A DNA stretch of 8,229 nucleotides, from contig JACQTH010000186.1 in NCBI GenBank assembly GCA_016210935.1, forward strand, positions 1 through 8,229, read 5' to 3'. Source of the stretch: Acidobacteriota bacterium. GTDB taxonomy: Bacteria > Acidobacteriota > Vicinamibacteria > Vicinamibacterales > JACQTH01. A program made the translations under genes and the position numbers. How positions within the stretch are numbered: the first letter of the stretch is position 1; each line of letters starts with the position of its first letter. Positions 1-6,454 of the stretch are shown piece after piece. The notes under the pieces were generated by a model. It worked only from the letters and a program-made list of their open reading frames with translations, was not told where the DNA came from and did no database searches.

Positions 1-73
1 GATGCCGGCGCATGATGCGCCAGGCTGTGTCGAGATCGCCATGAATGTCGCCGAGGGCACCCAATAGAGCCAT
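1..73 (-). CDS. Calcineurin-like metallophosphoesterase, N-terminal fragment
   Basis: This gene is cut by the left edge, so only 24 codons are visible, starting at the ATG complementary to 71-73. They translate as MALLGALGDIHGDLDTAWRI followed by MRRH. The GDIHG motif at residues 8-12 right after a hydrophobic strand is the first metal-binding signature (GDxHG) of calcineurin-like phosphoesterases, where the Asp and His bind the dinuclear metal centre. The substrate cannot be judged from this piece. The gene lies downstream of nuoI on the same strand. There is no Shine-Dalgarno sequence: the start codon sits at the base of the long inverted repeat that fills the gap. The family call rests on one short but very characteristic motif at the expected N-terminal place. 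Confidence 0.72.
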   Translation of the reverse strand, partial: MALLGALGDIHGDLDTAWRIMRRH

Positions 74-227
74 TTGAAGATTTGATGATTGAGGATTTGG
101 TGATTGATTGACCGATTGCTGAATTGATGATTGGAGATTTATTGTCGATTGTCGGATCAATCATCAATCACTCGATCGACAATCCCGCAATCAGTTACCA
201 GATCGAAAATCACCAGATTTTCAAATG
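71..227. repeat. AT-rich long imperfect inverted repeat of degenerate GATTTGRT units
   Basis: This element fills almost the whole gap between nuoI and the phosphoesterase. The left arm is a run of degenerate 7-8 base units (GATTTGAT, GATTGAG, GATTTGGT, GATTGATT and so on). The outer 20 bases, 71-90, match the reverse complement of 208-227 at 17 of 20 positions, and two of the three differences would be G-U pairs in RNA. Inside are two perfect stems, 123-133 with 158-168 and 141-149 with 175-183. These interleave, so they are alternative folds or a pseudoknot. The element is much more AT-rich than its surroundings. Its outer edge includes the phosphoesterase start codon (71-73), and its other end stops 11 bases before the nuoI stop codon. 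It could end or stabilise the nuoI transcript; no U-tract is visible. Confidence 0.75.
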
Positions 228-238
228 GAGCCGGGCAG

Positions 239-655
239 TTACTTAGCCGGAACGAGCAGATCCTCCTTGTCCCAGATGAACTCGTTCTTGCTGTACACCG
301 CGAGCTCGTAATCCTTGCCCATGAAGATCGCGGACACCGGACACGCCTCTTCGCAATAGCCGCAGAAGATGCAGCGCATCTTGTGGATTTGATACACCTT
401 CGCGTAGCGCGGGCCTGCCTGCACGGTGCCGTCGTTTTCTGCCGCTTCGAGGTAGATGGCGTCGGCGGGACACGCCACCGCGCAGAGGCCACAGGCGACG
501 CATTTCTCGAGTCCGTTCTCGTCCCGCATCAGGACCTGCTTGCCGCGGTACTTCGGATAGACCGGCAGCTTCTGTGCCGGATAGTTCACCGTGATCGGTG
601 CTTTGAACAGATGCTTGAGCGTGATGGCGAAGCCGGCGAGAAGCGGGCGAAGCAT
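239..655 (-). CDS. nuoI: NADH-quinone oxidoreductase subunit I (two [4Fe-4S] ferredoxin-like)
   Basis: This is the 138-residue subunit I of respiratory complex I. It sits in the peripheral arm near the membrane and carries clusters N6a and N6b, which pass electrons towards quinone. Two complete binding motifs are visible: CVACGLCAVACP (Cys 52, 55, 58, 62) and CIFCGYCEEACP (Cys 95, 98, 101, 105). The N-terminus (MLRPLLAGFAITLKHLF) and the YRGKQVLMRDENG segment before the first cluster are typical of NuoI, which supports the ATG at 655. The EDLLVPAK end matches the region where longer homologues (about 160-180 residues) continue, so this is a short-tailed form. No good Shine-Dalgarno sequence precedes it. 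It is unusual in standing apart from other nuo genes: a kinase diverges upstream and a phosphoesterase follows downstream. A fragment of another 2[4Fe-4S] protein is less likely given the N-terminal match. Confidence 0.93.
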   Translation of the reverse strand: MLRPLLAGFAITLKHLFKAPITVNYPAQKLPVYPKYRGKQVLMRDENGLEKCVACGLCAVACPADAIYLEAAENDGTVQAGPRYAKVYQIHKMRCIFCGYCEEACPVSAIFMGKDYELAVYSKNEFIWDKEDLLVPAK

Positions 656-670
656 GATCAGAGAATAGCA

Positions 671-720
671 GGAGCTAGAAGCTAGGAGCTAGGAGCTAGG
701 AGTTAGGAGCTCCTAGCTCC
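671..720. repeat. GGAGCTA heptad array ending in a palindrome
   Basis: Five consecutive seven-base units, GGAGCTA, GAAGCTA, GGAGCTA, GGAGCTA and GGAGTTA (671-705), run into an inverted copy. Positions 699-720 form a 22-bp palindrome centred on GAGCTC with a single T/C difference, which would be a G-U pair in RNA. The array lies between the divergently transcribed nuoI and kinase genes, so it sits in the 5' region of both and is not simply a terminator. It differs in unit sequence from the other arrays here but shares the seven-base period. Confidence 0.8.
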
Positions 721-725
721 ACCGC

Positions 726-754
726 TTGGGGTCTGACCCCGAATTCTCTACAAT
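726..754 (+). promoter_or_regulatory. Candidate sigma-70-type promoter for the kinase operon
   Basis: TTGGGG (726-731) and TACAAT (749-754) are separated by exactly 17 bases. The -10 box matches five of six consensus positions, while the -35 box matches only its first half. Initiation would fall near 760-762, about ten bases before the ATG at 772. That would leave the GGGAG at 756-760 outside the message, so either the transcript is nearly leaderless or the true promoter lies further upstream. It is the only good -35/-10 spacing I found in this gap. Confidence 0.35.
728..740. repeat. Perfect 13-bp palindrome GGGGTCTGACCCC
   Basis: GGGGTC and GACCCC flank a single central T, forming a perfect inverted repeat that overlaps the candidate -35 box. 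From memory, this motif recurs in many bacterial intergenic regions as a REP-like element linked to Y1-type (RAYT) transposases, but no transposase lies in the window. It may instead be an operator. A single copy here cannot decide between these. Confidence 0.45.
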
Positions 755-771
755 CGGGAGCTGTCAGACGC

Positions 772-2088
772 ATGCCCCAGGAACCGAAATTCCTGACCGC
801 CGACCAGGTGTTGCTGACCACGTTGATCGTCAAGATCGCCGTGGTCGCGCTGCTCGCGATCGTGCTCGTCCGGTACCACCGCTTCCGACACATCCTGTTG
901 TCGGAGCGCCGGATGTGGCCCGAGCGGCTGGTCTTCGCGCTCAGCTTCGGCATTCCACTCTCGGCTGGTGTGGCCTCACGCCTTCTCCTCAATTACAACG
1001 CCGCCGATTTGAGCCTGTCCGGATCGTTCGTCGCCGGGTTGATCGCCGGCCCGTACGCCGGCGCCCTGGTCGGGCTCATGGCCGGCTTGCCGGCGGCCAT
1101 CGCTCATCAGTACATCGCGCTGCCCTTTGCCGTGGGGTGCGGATTCGCCGGCGGGGGGCTGCGCGAACTGTGCCCGAAGGAGGCGATCTGGCACTTTTCG
1201 CCGTTCGTCTTCACCACGCTCCACACCCGCGCGTGGCGGATGATCAGGCTACAGGTCGACTGGCAGGTCGTGCTGGTGCTGGCGCCCGTCGGTCTCGAGT
1301 TGATTCGGCAGGCCCTCGGCCATCGGTGGCCCTCGCGCATCTTCATTCTCGGCTCGACCTCGCCATGGCTCTCCGTCGTCGTCATCATCGCGACCGTCAT
1401 CTGCGTCGCGACGCCGATCAAAATCTGGAACAACGCGCGTATCGAGCACAAGCTTCACGAGCAGGAAAAGCTGCTGCTCGCGGCGCGCATCGACGCGCTG
1501 TCGAGCCAGATCAACCCGCATTTCCTCTTCAACACCCTGACGTCGATCGCGTCTCTGATCCGGTCGGATCCCGAGACGGCGCGTCTCGTGATCAACAAGC
1601 TGTCGAACATCCTCCGCCGCCTCCTTCGAAGCCAGGACCACTTCGTCACGCTTCGCGAGGAGCTGGAGTCCGTCGACGAATACCTCGATATCGAGGTCGT
1701 TCGCTTTGGATCCAATCTCGTCGTCGACAAGCACATCAGCCCTGACACGCTCGACATGATCGTCCCGAGCATGATCCTGCAGCCGCTGGTCGAGAACTCG
1801 ATCAAGCACGGCCTGTCCCCCAAGGTGGGAGGTGGCCGCATCACGCTGCGCAGTCTTCGAGAGAATGGCCACGCCGTCATCGAGGTCGAGGACGATGGCC
1901 TCGGGATGCCGGCGACCGGCCGCGAGCCCACGGAGGGCACCGGCATCGGCCTGGCGAATGTCACGGAGCGGCTGCGCGTGATCTACGGGACGAACTATCA
2001 CTTGAAGCTGACGAGCGAGCCTGGCAGAGGGACCTGCGTCCGGATCGAGATCCCGGAATTCGCCACGCCGGATCTCCTGTCAACTTGA
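772..2088 (+). CDS. LytS-like membrane sensor histidine kinase (5TM-5TMR_LYT + His_kinase + HATPase)
   Basis: This 438-residue inner-membrane kinase should phosphorylate the LytTR regulator encoded next. The N-terminal half has hydrophobic segments near residues 14-33, 52-73, 84-106, 110-127 and 195-215. The LSGSFVAGLIAGPYAGALVG stretch resembles 5TM-Lyt sensor domains. The His_kinase domain (PF06580 type) carries QINPHFLFNTL with the phospho-acceptor His250. ATP binding follows, with an N box (LQPLVENSIKHGL, Asn342), a G1 box (DDGLGMP, 374-380) and a G2 box (GTGIGLANV, 389-397), so the catalytic core looks intact. The polar segment at residues 128-150 contains Cys134 in RELCPKEAIWHFSPF, and Cys123 lies just before it; a ligand or redox role is only a guess. 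The ATG at 772 has GGGAG at 756-760. The signal sensed is unknown, and I do not assign a lytS or btsS symbol. Confidence 0.92.
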   Translation: MPQEPKFLTADQVLLTTLIVKIAVVALLAIVLVRYHRFRHILLSERRMWPERLVFALSFGIPLSAGVASRLLLNYNAADLSLSGSFVAGLIAGPYAGALVGLMAGLPAAIAHQYIALPFAVGCGFAGGGLRELCPKEAIWHFSPFVFTTLHTRAWRMIRLQVDWQVVLVLAPVGLELIRQALGHRWPSRIFILGSTSPWLSVVVIIATVICVATPIKIWNNARIEHKLHEQEKLLLAARIDALSSQINPHFLFNTLTSIASLIRSDPETARLVINKLSNILRRLLRSQDHFVTLREELESVDEYLDIEVVRFGSNLVVDKHISPDTLDMIVPSMILQPLVENSIKHGLSPKVGGGRITLRSLRENGHAVIEVEDDGLGMPATGREPTEGTGIGLANVTERLRVIYGTNYHLKLTSEPGRGTCVRIEIPEFATPDLLST

Positions 2089-2110
2089 TGATGACCTTCG
2101 GTGACCCCTC

Positions 2111-2902
2111 ATGTCCCTGAGAGCCATCGTCGTCGACGACGAGCAGCTCGCGCGCGAGGAGTTGTGCTTTCTGCTGGAGCGGCGCGGAGGGGTGGATGTC
2201 GTGGGCCAGGCGGGCAATGGCCTCGAGGCCCTGACCACCATCGAACGACTGAACCCGGACCTCGTCTTCCTGGATGTTCAGATGCCAGGCCTCACCGGCT
2301 TTGAAGTGGCCCACCGCATTCTGGAGCGGCAGCTCCAGACCTCGCTCATTTTCGTCACGGCCTTCGATCGCCACGCCATCGAGGCGTTTGAGGTCAATGC
2401 CGTGGACTACTTGCTCAAGCCCGTCGAGCCATCGAGGTTGGATCAGGCCGTGCAAAGGGCCGAGCGGAGGATCTCGCTGGATCGGTCACCTGGCCGGGGC
2501 GCCGTGGAGGGGCTGAACGACCAGCTTCGGAAGATCGTCCAACTCGTGGCTCAGAAGGAAGGCCGGCGCGAACAACTGGCGGTCAAGGTGGGCGAACGGT
2601 TCCAGCTCGTCCAGGCCGAGGACATCATCTATGCCTCGCTGGCCGAAGACACGATACAGATCGTGACGGCGCAGGTTGCGGGAACGTCCAACTATCGTAC
2701 ACTAGACGAATTACAGGCTCGGCTGGATCCGGCGGTGTTCTGGCGCGTGCACCGGTCGCACCTGGTAAATATCAATAAAATCAAGGAGATAGTGCCTTGG
2801 TTCAGCAGGAACTACATCCTCAGGATGAAGGACGCGAAATCGACCGAGATCCCGGTCAGCCGCGCCCAGACGAAGCGGCTTCGGGAATACCTGAAGTTGT
2901 AG
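2111..2902 (+). CDS. LytTR-family (LytR/AlgR) DNA-binding response regulator
   Basis: This 263-residue cytoplasmic transcription regulator is the partner of the preceding kinase, 22 bases downstream. The receiver domain (about residues 3-118) has the acidic pair Asp9/Asp10, phospho-acceptor Asp55 in LVFLDVQMPG, Thr83 and Lys103 in the YLLKPVE signature. A linker of about 35 residues leads to the LytTR DNA-binding domain (about 155-260), recognisable from FWRVHRSHLVNINKI (210-224) and the terminal PVSRAQTKRLREYL. The length is normal for LytR/AlgR proteins, and all residues needed for phosphorylation are present. No strong Shine-Dalgarno sequence precedes the ATG, so translation may be coupled to the kinase. 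Its last 106 bases overlap the longest signal peptidase reading frame. Target genes are unknown; I saw no convincing pair of LytTR-type direct repeats in the upstream gap. Confidence 0.93.
   Translation: MSLRAIVVDDEQLAREELCFLLERRGGVDVVGQAGNGLEALTTIERLNPDLVFLDVQMPGLTGFEVAHRILERQLQTSLIFVTAFDRHAIEAFEVNAVDYLLKPVEPSRLDQAVQRAERRISLDRSPGRGAVEGLNDQLRKIVQLVAQKEGRREQLAVKVGERFQLVQAEDIIYASLAEDTIQIVTAQVAGTSNYRTLDELQARLDPAVFWRVHRSHLVNINKIKEIVPWFSRNYILRMKDAKSTEIPVSRAQTKRLREYLKL
2783..2788 (+). promoter_or_regulatory. AAGGAG Shine-Dalgarno-like site within the regulator gene
   Basis: A perfect AAGGAG lies 8 bases before an in-frame TTG at 2797 of the signal peptidase frame, an ideal ribosome-binding arrangement that favours that start. 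However, the same bases encode the Ile-Lys-Glu of the conserved NINKIKEI motif of the LytTR domain, so it may be a by-product of the regulator's coding. No comparable site precedes the later in-frame GTG codons at 2914, 2932 and 3004. Confidence 0.45.
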
Positions 2903-3579
2903 CCTCCCAAGACGTGGGTCGGCCGGACTACGTGCAGTACGCGGACGCTGGGGCGTCCCACGATGAACCGGCGGGTGCCTATCCCGAGCCGGCTGCGATC
3001 GCGGTGCCCATTACGCCCGAGCAGCAGCGCGACGAGCGCCGGCGTGTCATTGCCGCGCGCCTCATCACGGCGCGGGACGAACTGATCGCCTGGTTTCGAA
3101 CGCTCACGTCCGCGGCGGTCTACGCGACGCTGATCGTGACCTTCGGGTTCCAGGTGGCGCGCGTCGAAGGCCAGAGCATGGCGCCGACGCTGTCCGATCA
3201 GGATCGACTCATCGTGAACAAGCTGGCCTATCGAGTCGGCGAGCCGAAGCGCGGTGACATCGTCATGTTGTACTACCCGATCAATCCGGACAAGTCGTTC
3301 GTGAAGCGCGTCATTGCGGAAGAGGGCGACCAGATCCGGATCGTGGACGGCCGTGTCTTCGTCAACGACGTGCAGATTCCCGACGAGTTCGTTCCCCAGG
3401 CGTACCGTAGTCACGACGACTATGGCCCCCAGACCGTCCCTGAGGGGTACTACTTCGTGATGGGCGACCACCGCAACAACAGCTCGGACAGCCGCCACTG
3501 GGGATTCGTCCCGAAGAAGTACATCATCGGGAAGGTCCAGCTGCGGTGGTGGCCGGCGCCACAAGCACGACTCTTCTGA
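2797..3579 (+). CDS. lepB: Type I signal peptidase (leader peptidase, S26 family)
   Basis: This membrane-anchored serine protease cleaves signal peptides from exported proteins on the outer face of the inner membrane. Numbered from the TTG at 2797 (260 residues), a single membrane segment lies at about 103-120. Box B follows with the nucleophile Ser127 in GQSMAPTL. The general base is Lys170 in KSFVKRVIAEEGD, and the conserved GDHRNNSSDSRHWGFV box is at 223-238. The Ser/Lys dyad and all boxes are intact. The start is uncertain. The TTG has a perfect AAGGAG but overlaps the regulator gene by 106 bases and adds a cytoplasmic tail of about 95 mostly acidic, Pro-rich residues, unusually long for a one-TM peptidase. 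GTG codons at 2914, 2932 and 3004 are alternatives with weak sites. Its end overlaps the next gene by 34 bases. Confidence 0.93.
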   Translation: MVQQELHPQDEGREIDRDPGQPRPDEAASGIPEVVASQDVGRPDYVQYADAGASHDEPAGAYPEPAAIAVPITPEQQRDERRRVIAARLITARDELIAWFRTLTSAAVYATLIVTFGFQVARVEGQSMAPTLSDQDRLIVNKLAYRVGEPKRGDIVMLYYPINPDKSFVKRVIAEEGDQIRIVDGRVFVNDVQIPDEFVPQAYRSHDDYGPQTVPEGYYFVMGDHRNNSSDSRHWGFVPKKYIIGKVQLRWWPAPQARLF

Positions 3580-4448
3580 CCTCCGACCGGTACGCCGACG
3601 TCGCCGCGGTGCTCGGCCGCGTGCTCGTTCTGAATCTCGGTGTCGCGGCGGCCAAGATCGCGTTCGGCTACGCCAGCGGCACCGTCAGCATTCTCTCCGA
3701 CGGCTTCCACTCCCTCACCGACACGTTCTCGAACGTCGTCGCGCTCGTGGGGATCCGGATGGCGCGCAAGCCGCCTGACGCCGATCATCCCTACGGGCAC
3801 CGCAAGTACGAAACCATCGCCTCCGGGCTGATTTTTCTCTTCCTGCTGCTCGTGGTCGTCGAGGTGGTCCGCACCGCCGTGGGTCGGCTGGGCGGACCCC
3901 CACCCGCCGTGACCGCCCTGAGCTTCGGCGTGATGCTGGTAACGGCGGCGGTCAACGTCGGCGTTGTGCGGTACGAGAGACGCGCCGGCGAGCGCCTGTC
4001 CAGCGAGCTGCTCCTGGCCGACGCCACTCACACCCGCAGCGACCTGTTGACCTCCATTGCCGTGGTCGCCGCCCTTGTCGGCGTGAAAGCGGGCTACTGG
4101 TGGCTCGATCCGGCCGCGGCGCTGCTGGTGGCCGTCTTCATCGGATATGCGGGCTATGACATCGCGCGGCATGCCGCGCGGATTCTGGCGGACAGCGTCG
4201 TCGTTGCGGAAGATGACGTGCGGAACGTCGTGATGTCAGTCCCCACGGTGCTCGGGTGCCACCATATCCGGACGCGAGGATCGGCCGATCACGTGTTCCT
4301 CGATCTCCACATCTGGTTCGCGCCCGAGACGCCGCTCCGGACGGCCCACGACGTCTCGCACGTCGTCAAGGATCGGATCATGAATCGGTTTCCCCAGATA
4401 GTTGATGCCATTATCCATATAGAACCGCCGCCAGAAGGGACTCGATGA
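3546..4448 (+). CDS. Cation diffusion facilitator (CDF) metal exporter
   Basis: This 300-residue inner-membrane antiporter is likely to export Zn2+ or a similar divalent metal in exchange for protons. It has the usual six hydrophobic segments, followed by a cytoplasmic ZT-dimer domain from about residue 215. The transport-site residues are a HxxxD in TM2 (His55, Asp59 in SDGFHSLTDT) and a HxxxD in TM5 (His162, Asp166 in ATHTRSD). This pairing is usual in zinc-type members, while manganese types tend to have DxxxD. The HPYGHRKYE loop (81-89) is a family hallmark. The GTG at 3546 lies inside the end of the peptidase gene, with GGGAAGG about ten bases upstream; a second GTG follows immediately. 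The overlap implies translational coupling. It is the last gene of the plus-strand cluster, and its TGA sits five bases before the terminator-like repeat. Substrate specificity is inferred only from the motifs. Confidence 0.93.
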   Translation: MVAGATSTTLLTSDRYADVAAVLGRVLVLNLGVAAAKIAFGYASGTVSILSDGFHSLTDTFSNVVALVGIRMARKPPDADHPYGHRKYETIASGLIFLFLLLVVVEVVRTAVGRLGGPPPAVTALSFGVMLVTAAVNVGVVRYERRAGERLSSELLLADATHTRSDLLTSIAVVAALVGVKAGYWWLDPAAALLVAVFIGYAGYDIARHAARILADSVVVAEDDVRNVVMSVPTVLGCHHIRTRGSADHVFLDLHIWFAPETPLRTAHDVSHVVKDRIMNRFPQIVDAIIHIEPPPEGTR

Positions 4449-4452
4449 TCAG

Positions 4453-4547
4453 AGTGCCTGGGGTGCCTGAAGTGACTGGAGTGCCTGAAGTGCGTGGGGT
4501 GCTTCGGCACTTCAGGCACCCTAGGCACCTTAGGCACTCTAGGCACC
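4453..4547. terminator. Nine-base repeat hairpin with TTCG loop between convergent genes
   Basis: Units of nine bases (AGTGCCTGG, GGTGCCTGA, AGTGACTGG, AGTGCCTGA, AGTGCGTGG, GGTGC) run from 4453 to 4502. After a TTCG loop (4503-4506), they return as complementary units (GCACT, TCAGGCACC, CTAGGCACC, TTAGGCACT, CTAGGCACC) to 4547. The result is an imperfect hairpin of about 45 bp, with GTGC-TTCG-GCAC at the tip, the very stable cUUCGg tetraloop context. It lies between the transporter and the acyl-CoA synthetase, which point at each other, so a bidirectional terminator is the natural reading. No long T-run follows. The last unit supplies the TAG stop codon of the synthetase (4539-4541). Confidence 0.7.
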
Positions 4548-6389
4548 CTCCCCCCTACTCGCATACATCTCCTCGATCTCCTTCGCCCACTTCGCTTCGA
4601 CCACTTTCCGGCGCACCTTCATCGTCGGCGTCAGCTCACCCTGCGCCACCGTGAACTCGGCGGGCAGGAGGAGGAATCGCTTGATCCGTTCGAACTGGCC
4701 GAGCGTCTCGTTCACCCGATCGACGATCTTCTGATACTCGGCGATCACCTCCGGGCGTTGAACGAGGTCTTCGCGCGACGGCGGCGAGGCGTTGGGCGCG
4801 CGGATCCGTTCCTCGAGTGCCGCGAAGTTCGGAACGATCAACGCGCTGATGAACTTCCGGCGGTCGCCGAGCACGACGGCCTCGCCGACCAGCGTGTCCG
4901 ACTTCAAGGCGGCCTCCATCGGCTGCGGCGCGATGTTCTTGCCGCCCGACGTCACGATCAGATCCTTCTTTCGATCGGTGATCCGCAGATAACCGGCTTC
5001 ATCCAGGACACCGATATCCCCCGTGTGAAACCAGCCGCCCCGGATCGCTTCACGGGTCGCCTCCGGCTTGTTGTAATACCCGCGCATCACGTTCGGCCCG
5101 CGCACCAGCACTTCCCCGTCATCGGCAATCCGCACCTCGACGCCCGGAATGGCGGGTCCCACGGTCCCCAACCGAACGGCGCCGTACGGGTTCGCGGACA
5201 CGACGGGGGAAGTTTCGGTCAGGCCGTACCCTTCGACGAGATTGAGTCCCACAGCGTGAAAGAACTCTCCGATTGGCACGGACAGCGGCGCGCTTCCGGT
5301 CACGACCAGCCGGAGACGGCCGCCGAGCCGGCCTCGCACCTTCGAGAGCACCAGGCGATCGGCGACGGCATGTTGCGCCCTGACGAGCAGCGGCACTCGC
5401 CGCCTGTCGAAGACCGCGCGCATCCGGGCGCGTCCGACGCCAACGGCCCAGTCGAACAACGCGCGGCGAATCGCGGACTCCTTTTCGATCGTGTCCATGA
5501 TGCGCGCGTACACCTTCTCGAACACGCGCGGCACACCCGTCATGACGGTGGGGCGGACCCTCAGCACGTCGCGCGCCACCGTCTCGAGCGACTCCGCGAA
5601 TCGCACCGTCACCCCGCACGCGAGGTACTTGTAGAGCACCGTCCGCTCGAACGAGTGACTGAGCGGCAGGAACGAGAGGGCCACGTCGGTGGGATACATC
5701 GGCAGGACTTTCTCGGTGCTCAGCACGTTGGACACGATATTCGCGTGCGTGAGCATGACGCCCTTCGGCTCCCCGGTCGTTCCCGACGTGTAGATGATGG
5801 TCGCGAGGTCGTCCGGCCGGACCTTCAGCGCCTCCTCGCGATGATTCCGATCGAGCGATGAATCGCGGTGCAAATGGGTCCGGCGGCGCTCCGTCAGCTC
5901 GGCCAGCGTGAACCCGCGAAGCGACGCGTCGGCGCCGGTGAACGCGGTGTGCCGCGGGAGCTCGGGATCGGTTTCGAAGACGATCACGATCTTGAGCGCC
6001 GGCGCGGCCGCATGCACCTCGAAGATTTTGTGGAGCTGCGTGCGATCGGAAACGAAGGCAAACTTGCATCCGGCGTCGCGCAGGATATACGCGACCTGGT
6101 TGGAGGCGAGCGTCGGATAGATCGGGACCGAGACGGCGCCGGCGGTCAGGATGGCGAGATCCGCAATGGCCCATTCCGGGCGGCTCTCGCTCATGATCGC
6201 GACGGGATCGCCCCGCTGGAGCCCCAGCTCGCGCAGCGCGATGTGCAGGTCGCGGATTCGGTCGCAGAATTCCGCCGTCGAGAGGTCGGTGGTTCCGCTT
6301 TCGTGGCACCGCCCGATAAAGGCCGGCCGGTCGTGGCGCGCCAGGACCAGGAACGGCAGCTCCGCGAGGGTCGCAGGGTCGTGGGTCAT
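4539..6389 (-). CDS. Long-chain fatty-acid--CoA ligase (AMP-dependent synthetase)
   Basis: This enzyme activates fatty acids to acyl-CoA through an acyl-adenylate, feeding beta-oxidation or lipid synthesis. Starting at the ATG complementary to 6387-6389 it has 616 residues, typical for the long-chain (FadD/FAA1-like) group. Adenylation-core motifs appear in order: YTSGTTGEPKG phosphate loop (200-210), GYGLTETSP (387-395), HTGDIG with Asp458, the DRKKDLIVTSGGKNIAP hinge region (472-488), and the C-terminal catalytic lysine in TPTMKVRRK (Lys591). The frame is open upstream to 6518, but that stretch crosses a G-rich repeat and does not look like family sequence, so I prefer 6389. No clear Shine-Dalgarno sequence is seen for either start. 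The stop codon lies inside the downstream nine-base repeat array, so the last few residues (GEGA) are repeat-encoded. It is probably the last gene of a minus-strand group, 182 bases after the dehydrogenase. Confidence 0.93.
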   Translation of the reverse strand: MTHDPATLAELPFLVLARHDRPAFIGRCHESGTTDLSTAEFCDRIRDLHIALRELGLQRGDPVAIMSESRPEWAIADLAILTAGAVSVPIYPTLASNQVAYILRDAGCKFAFVSDRTQLHKIFEVHAAAPALKIVIVFETDPELPRHTAFTGADASLRGFTLAELTERRRTHLHRDSSLDRNHREEALKVRPDDLATIIYTSGTTGEPKGVMLTHANIVSNVLSTEKVLPMYPTDVALSFLPLSHSFERTVLYKYLACGVTVRFAESLETVARDVLRVRPTVMTGVPRVFEKVYARIMDTIEKESAIRRALFDWAVGVGRARMRAVFDRRRVPLLVRAQHAVADRLVLSKVRGRLGGRLRLVVTGSAPLSVPIGEFFHAVGLNLVEGYGLTETSPVVSANPYGAVRLGTVGPAIPGVEVRIADDGEVLVRGPNVMRGYYNKPEATREAIRGGWFHTGDIGVLDEAGYLRITDRKKDLIVTSGGKNIAPQPMEAALKSDTLVGEAVVLGDRRKFISALIVPNFAALEERIRAPNASPPSREDLVQRPEVIAEYQKIVDRVNETLGQFERIKRFLLLPAEFTVAQGELTPTMKVRRKVVEAKWAKEIEEMYASRGEGA

Positions 6390-6454
6390 TGTTTGAATGG
6401 CGGGGACCCTACGCCCCGCGCCGCTCGTCGCGAATCGTCTCACAACCCCCTTTT

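Noticed and set aside
699..710. LytTR-type binding site (GTT core in GGAGTTAGG)
   Set aside because: Only one half-site-like match exists, it is a variant unit of the GGAGCTA array, and no second direct repeat lies at the expected spacing.
726..1745. Plus-strand open frame of 339 codons overlapping the kinase
   Set aside because: The Arg/Ala/Gly-rich translation has no recognisable motif, whereas the other frame holds an intact histidine kinase.
4445..4654. Small plus-strand frame starting at the transporter stop codon
   Set aside because: It translates the nine-base repeat into Val-Pro-rich sequence and then runs antisense to the synthetase, with no sign of a real protein.
4494..5861. Long plus-strand open frame of 455 codons opposite the acyl-CoA synthetase
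   Set aside because: It begins inside the repeat and is antisense to a clearly recognisable enzyme. Its composition (His-, Arg- and Asp-rich) is typical of the shadow of GC-rich coding sequence, and it shows no domain.
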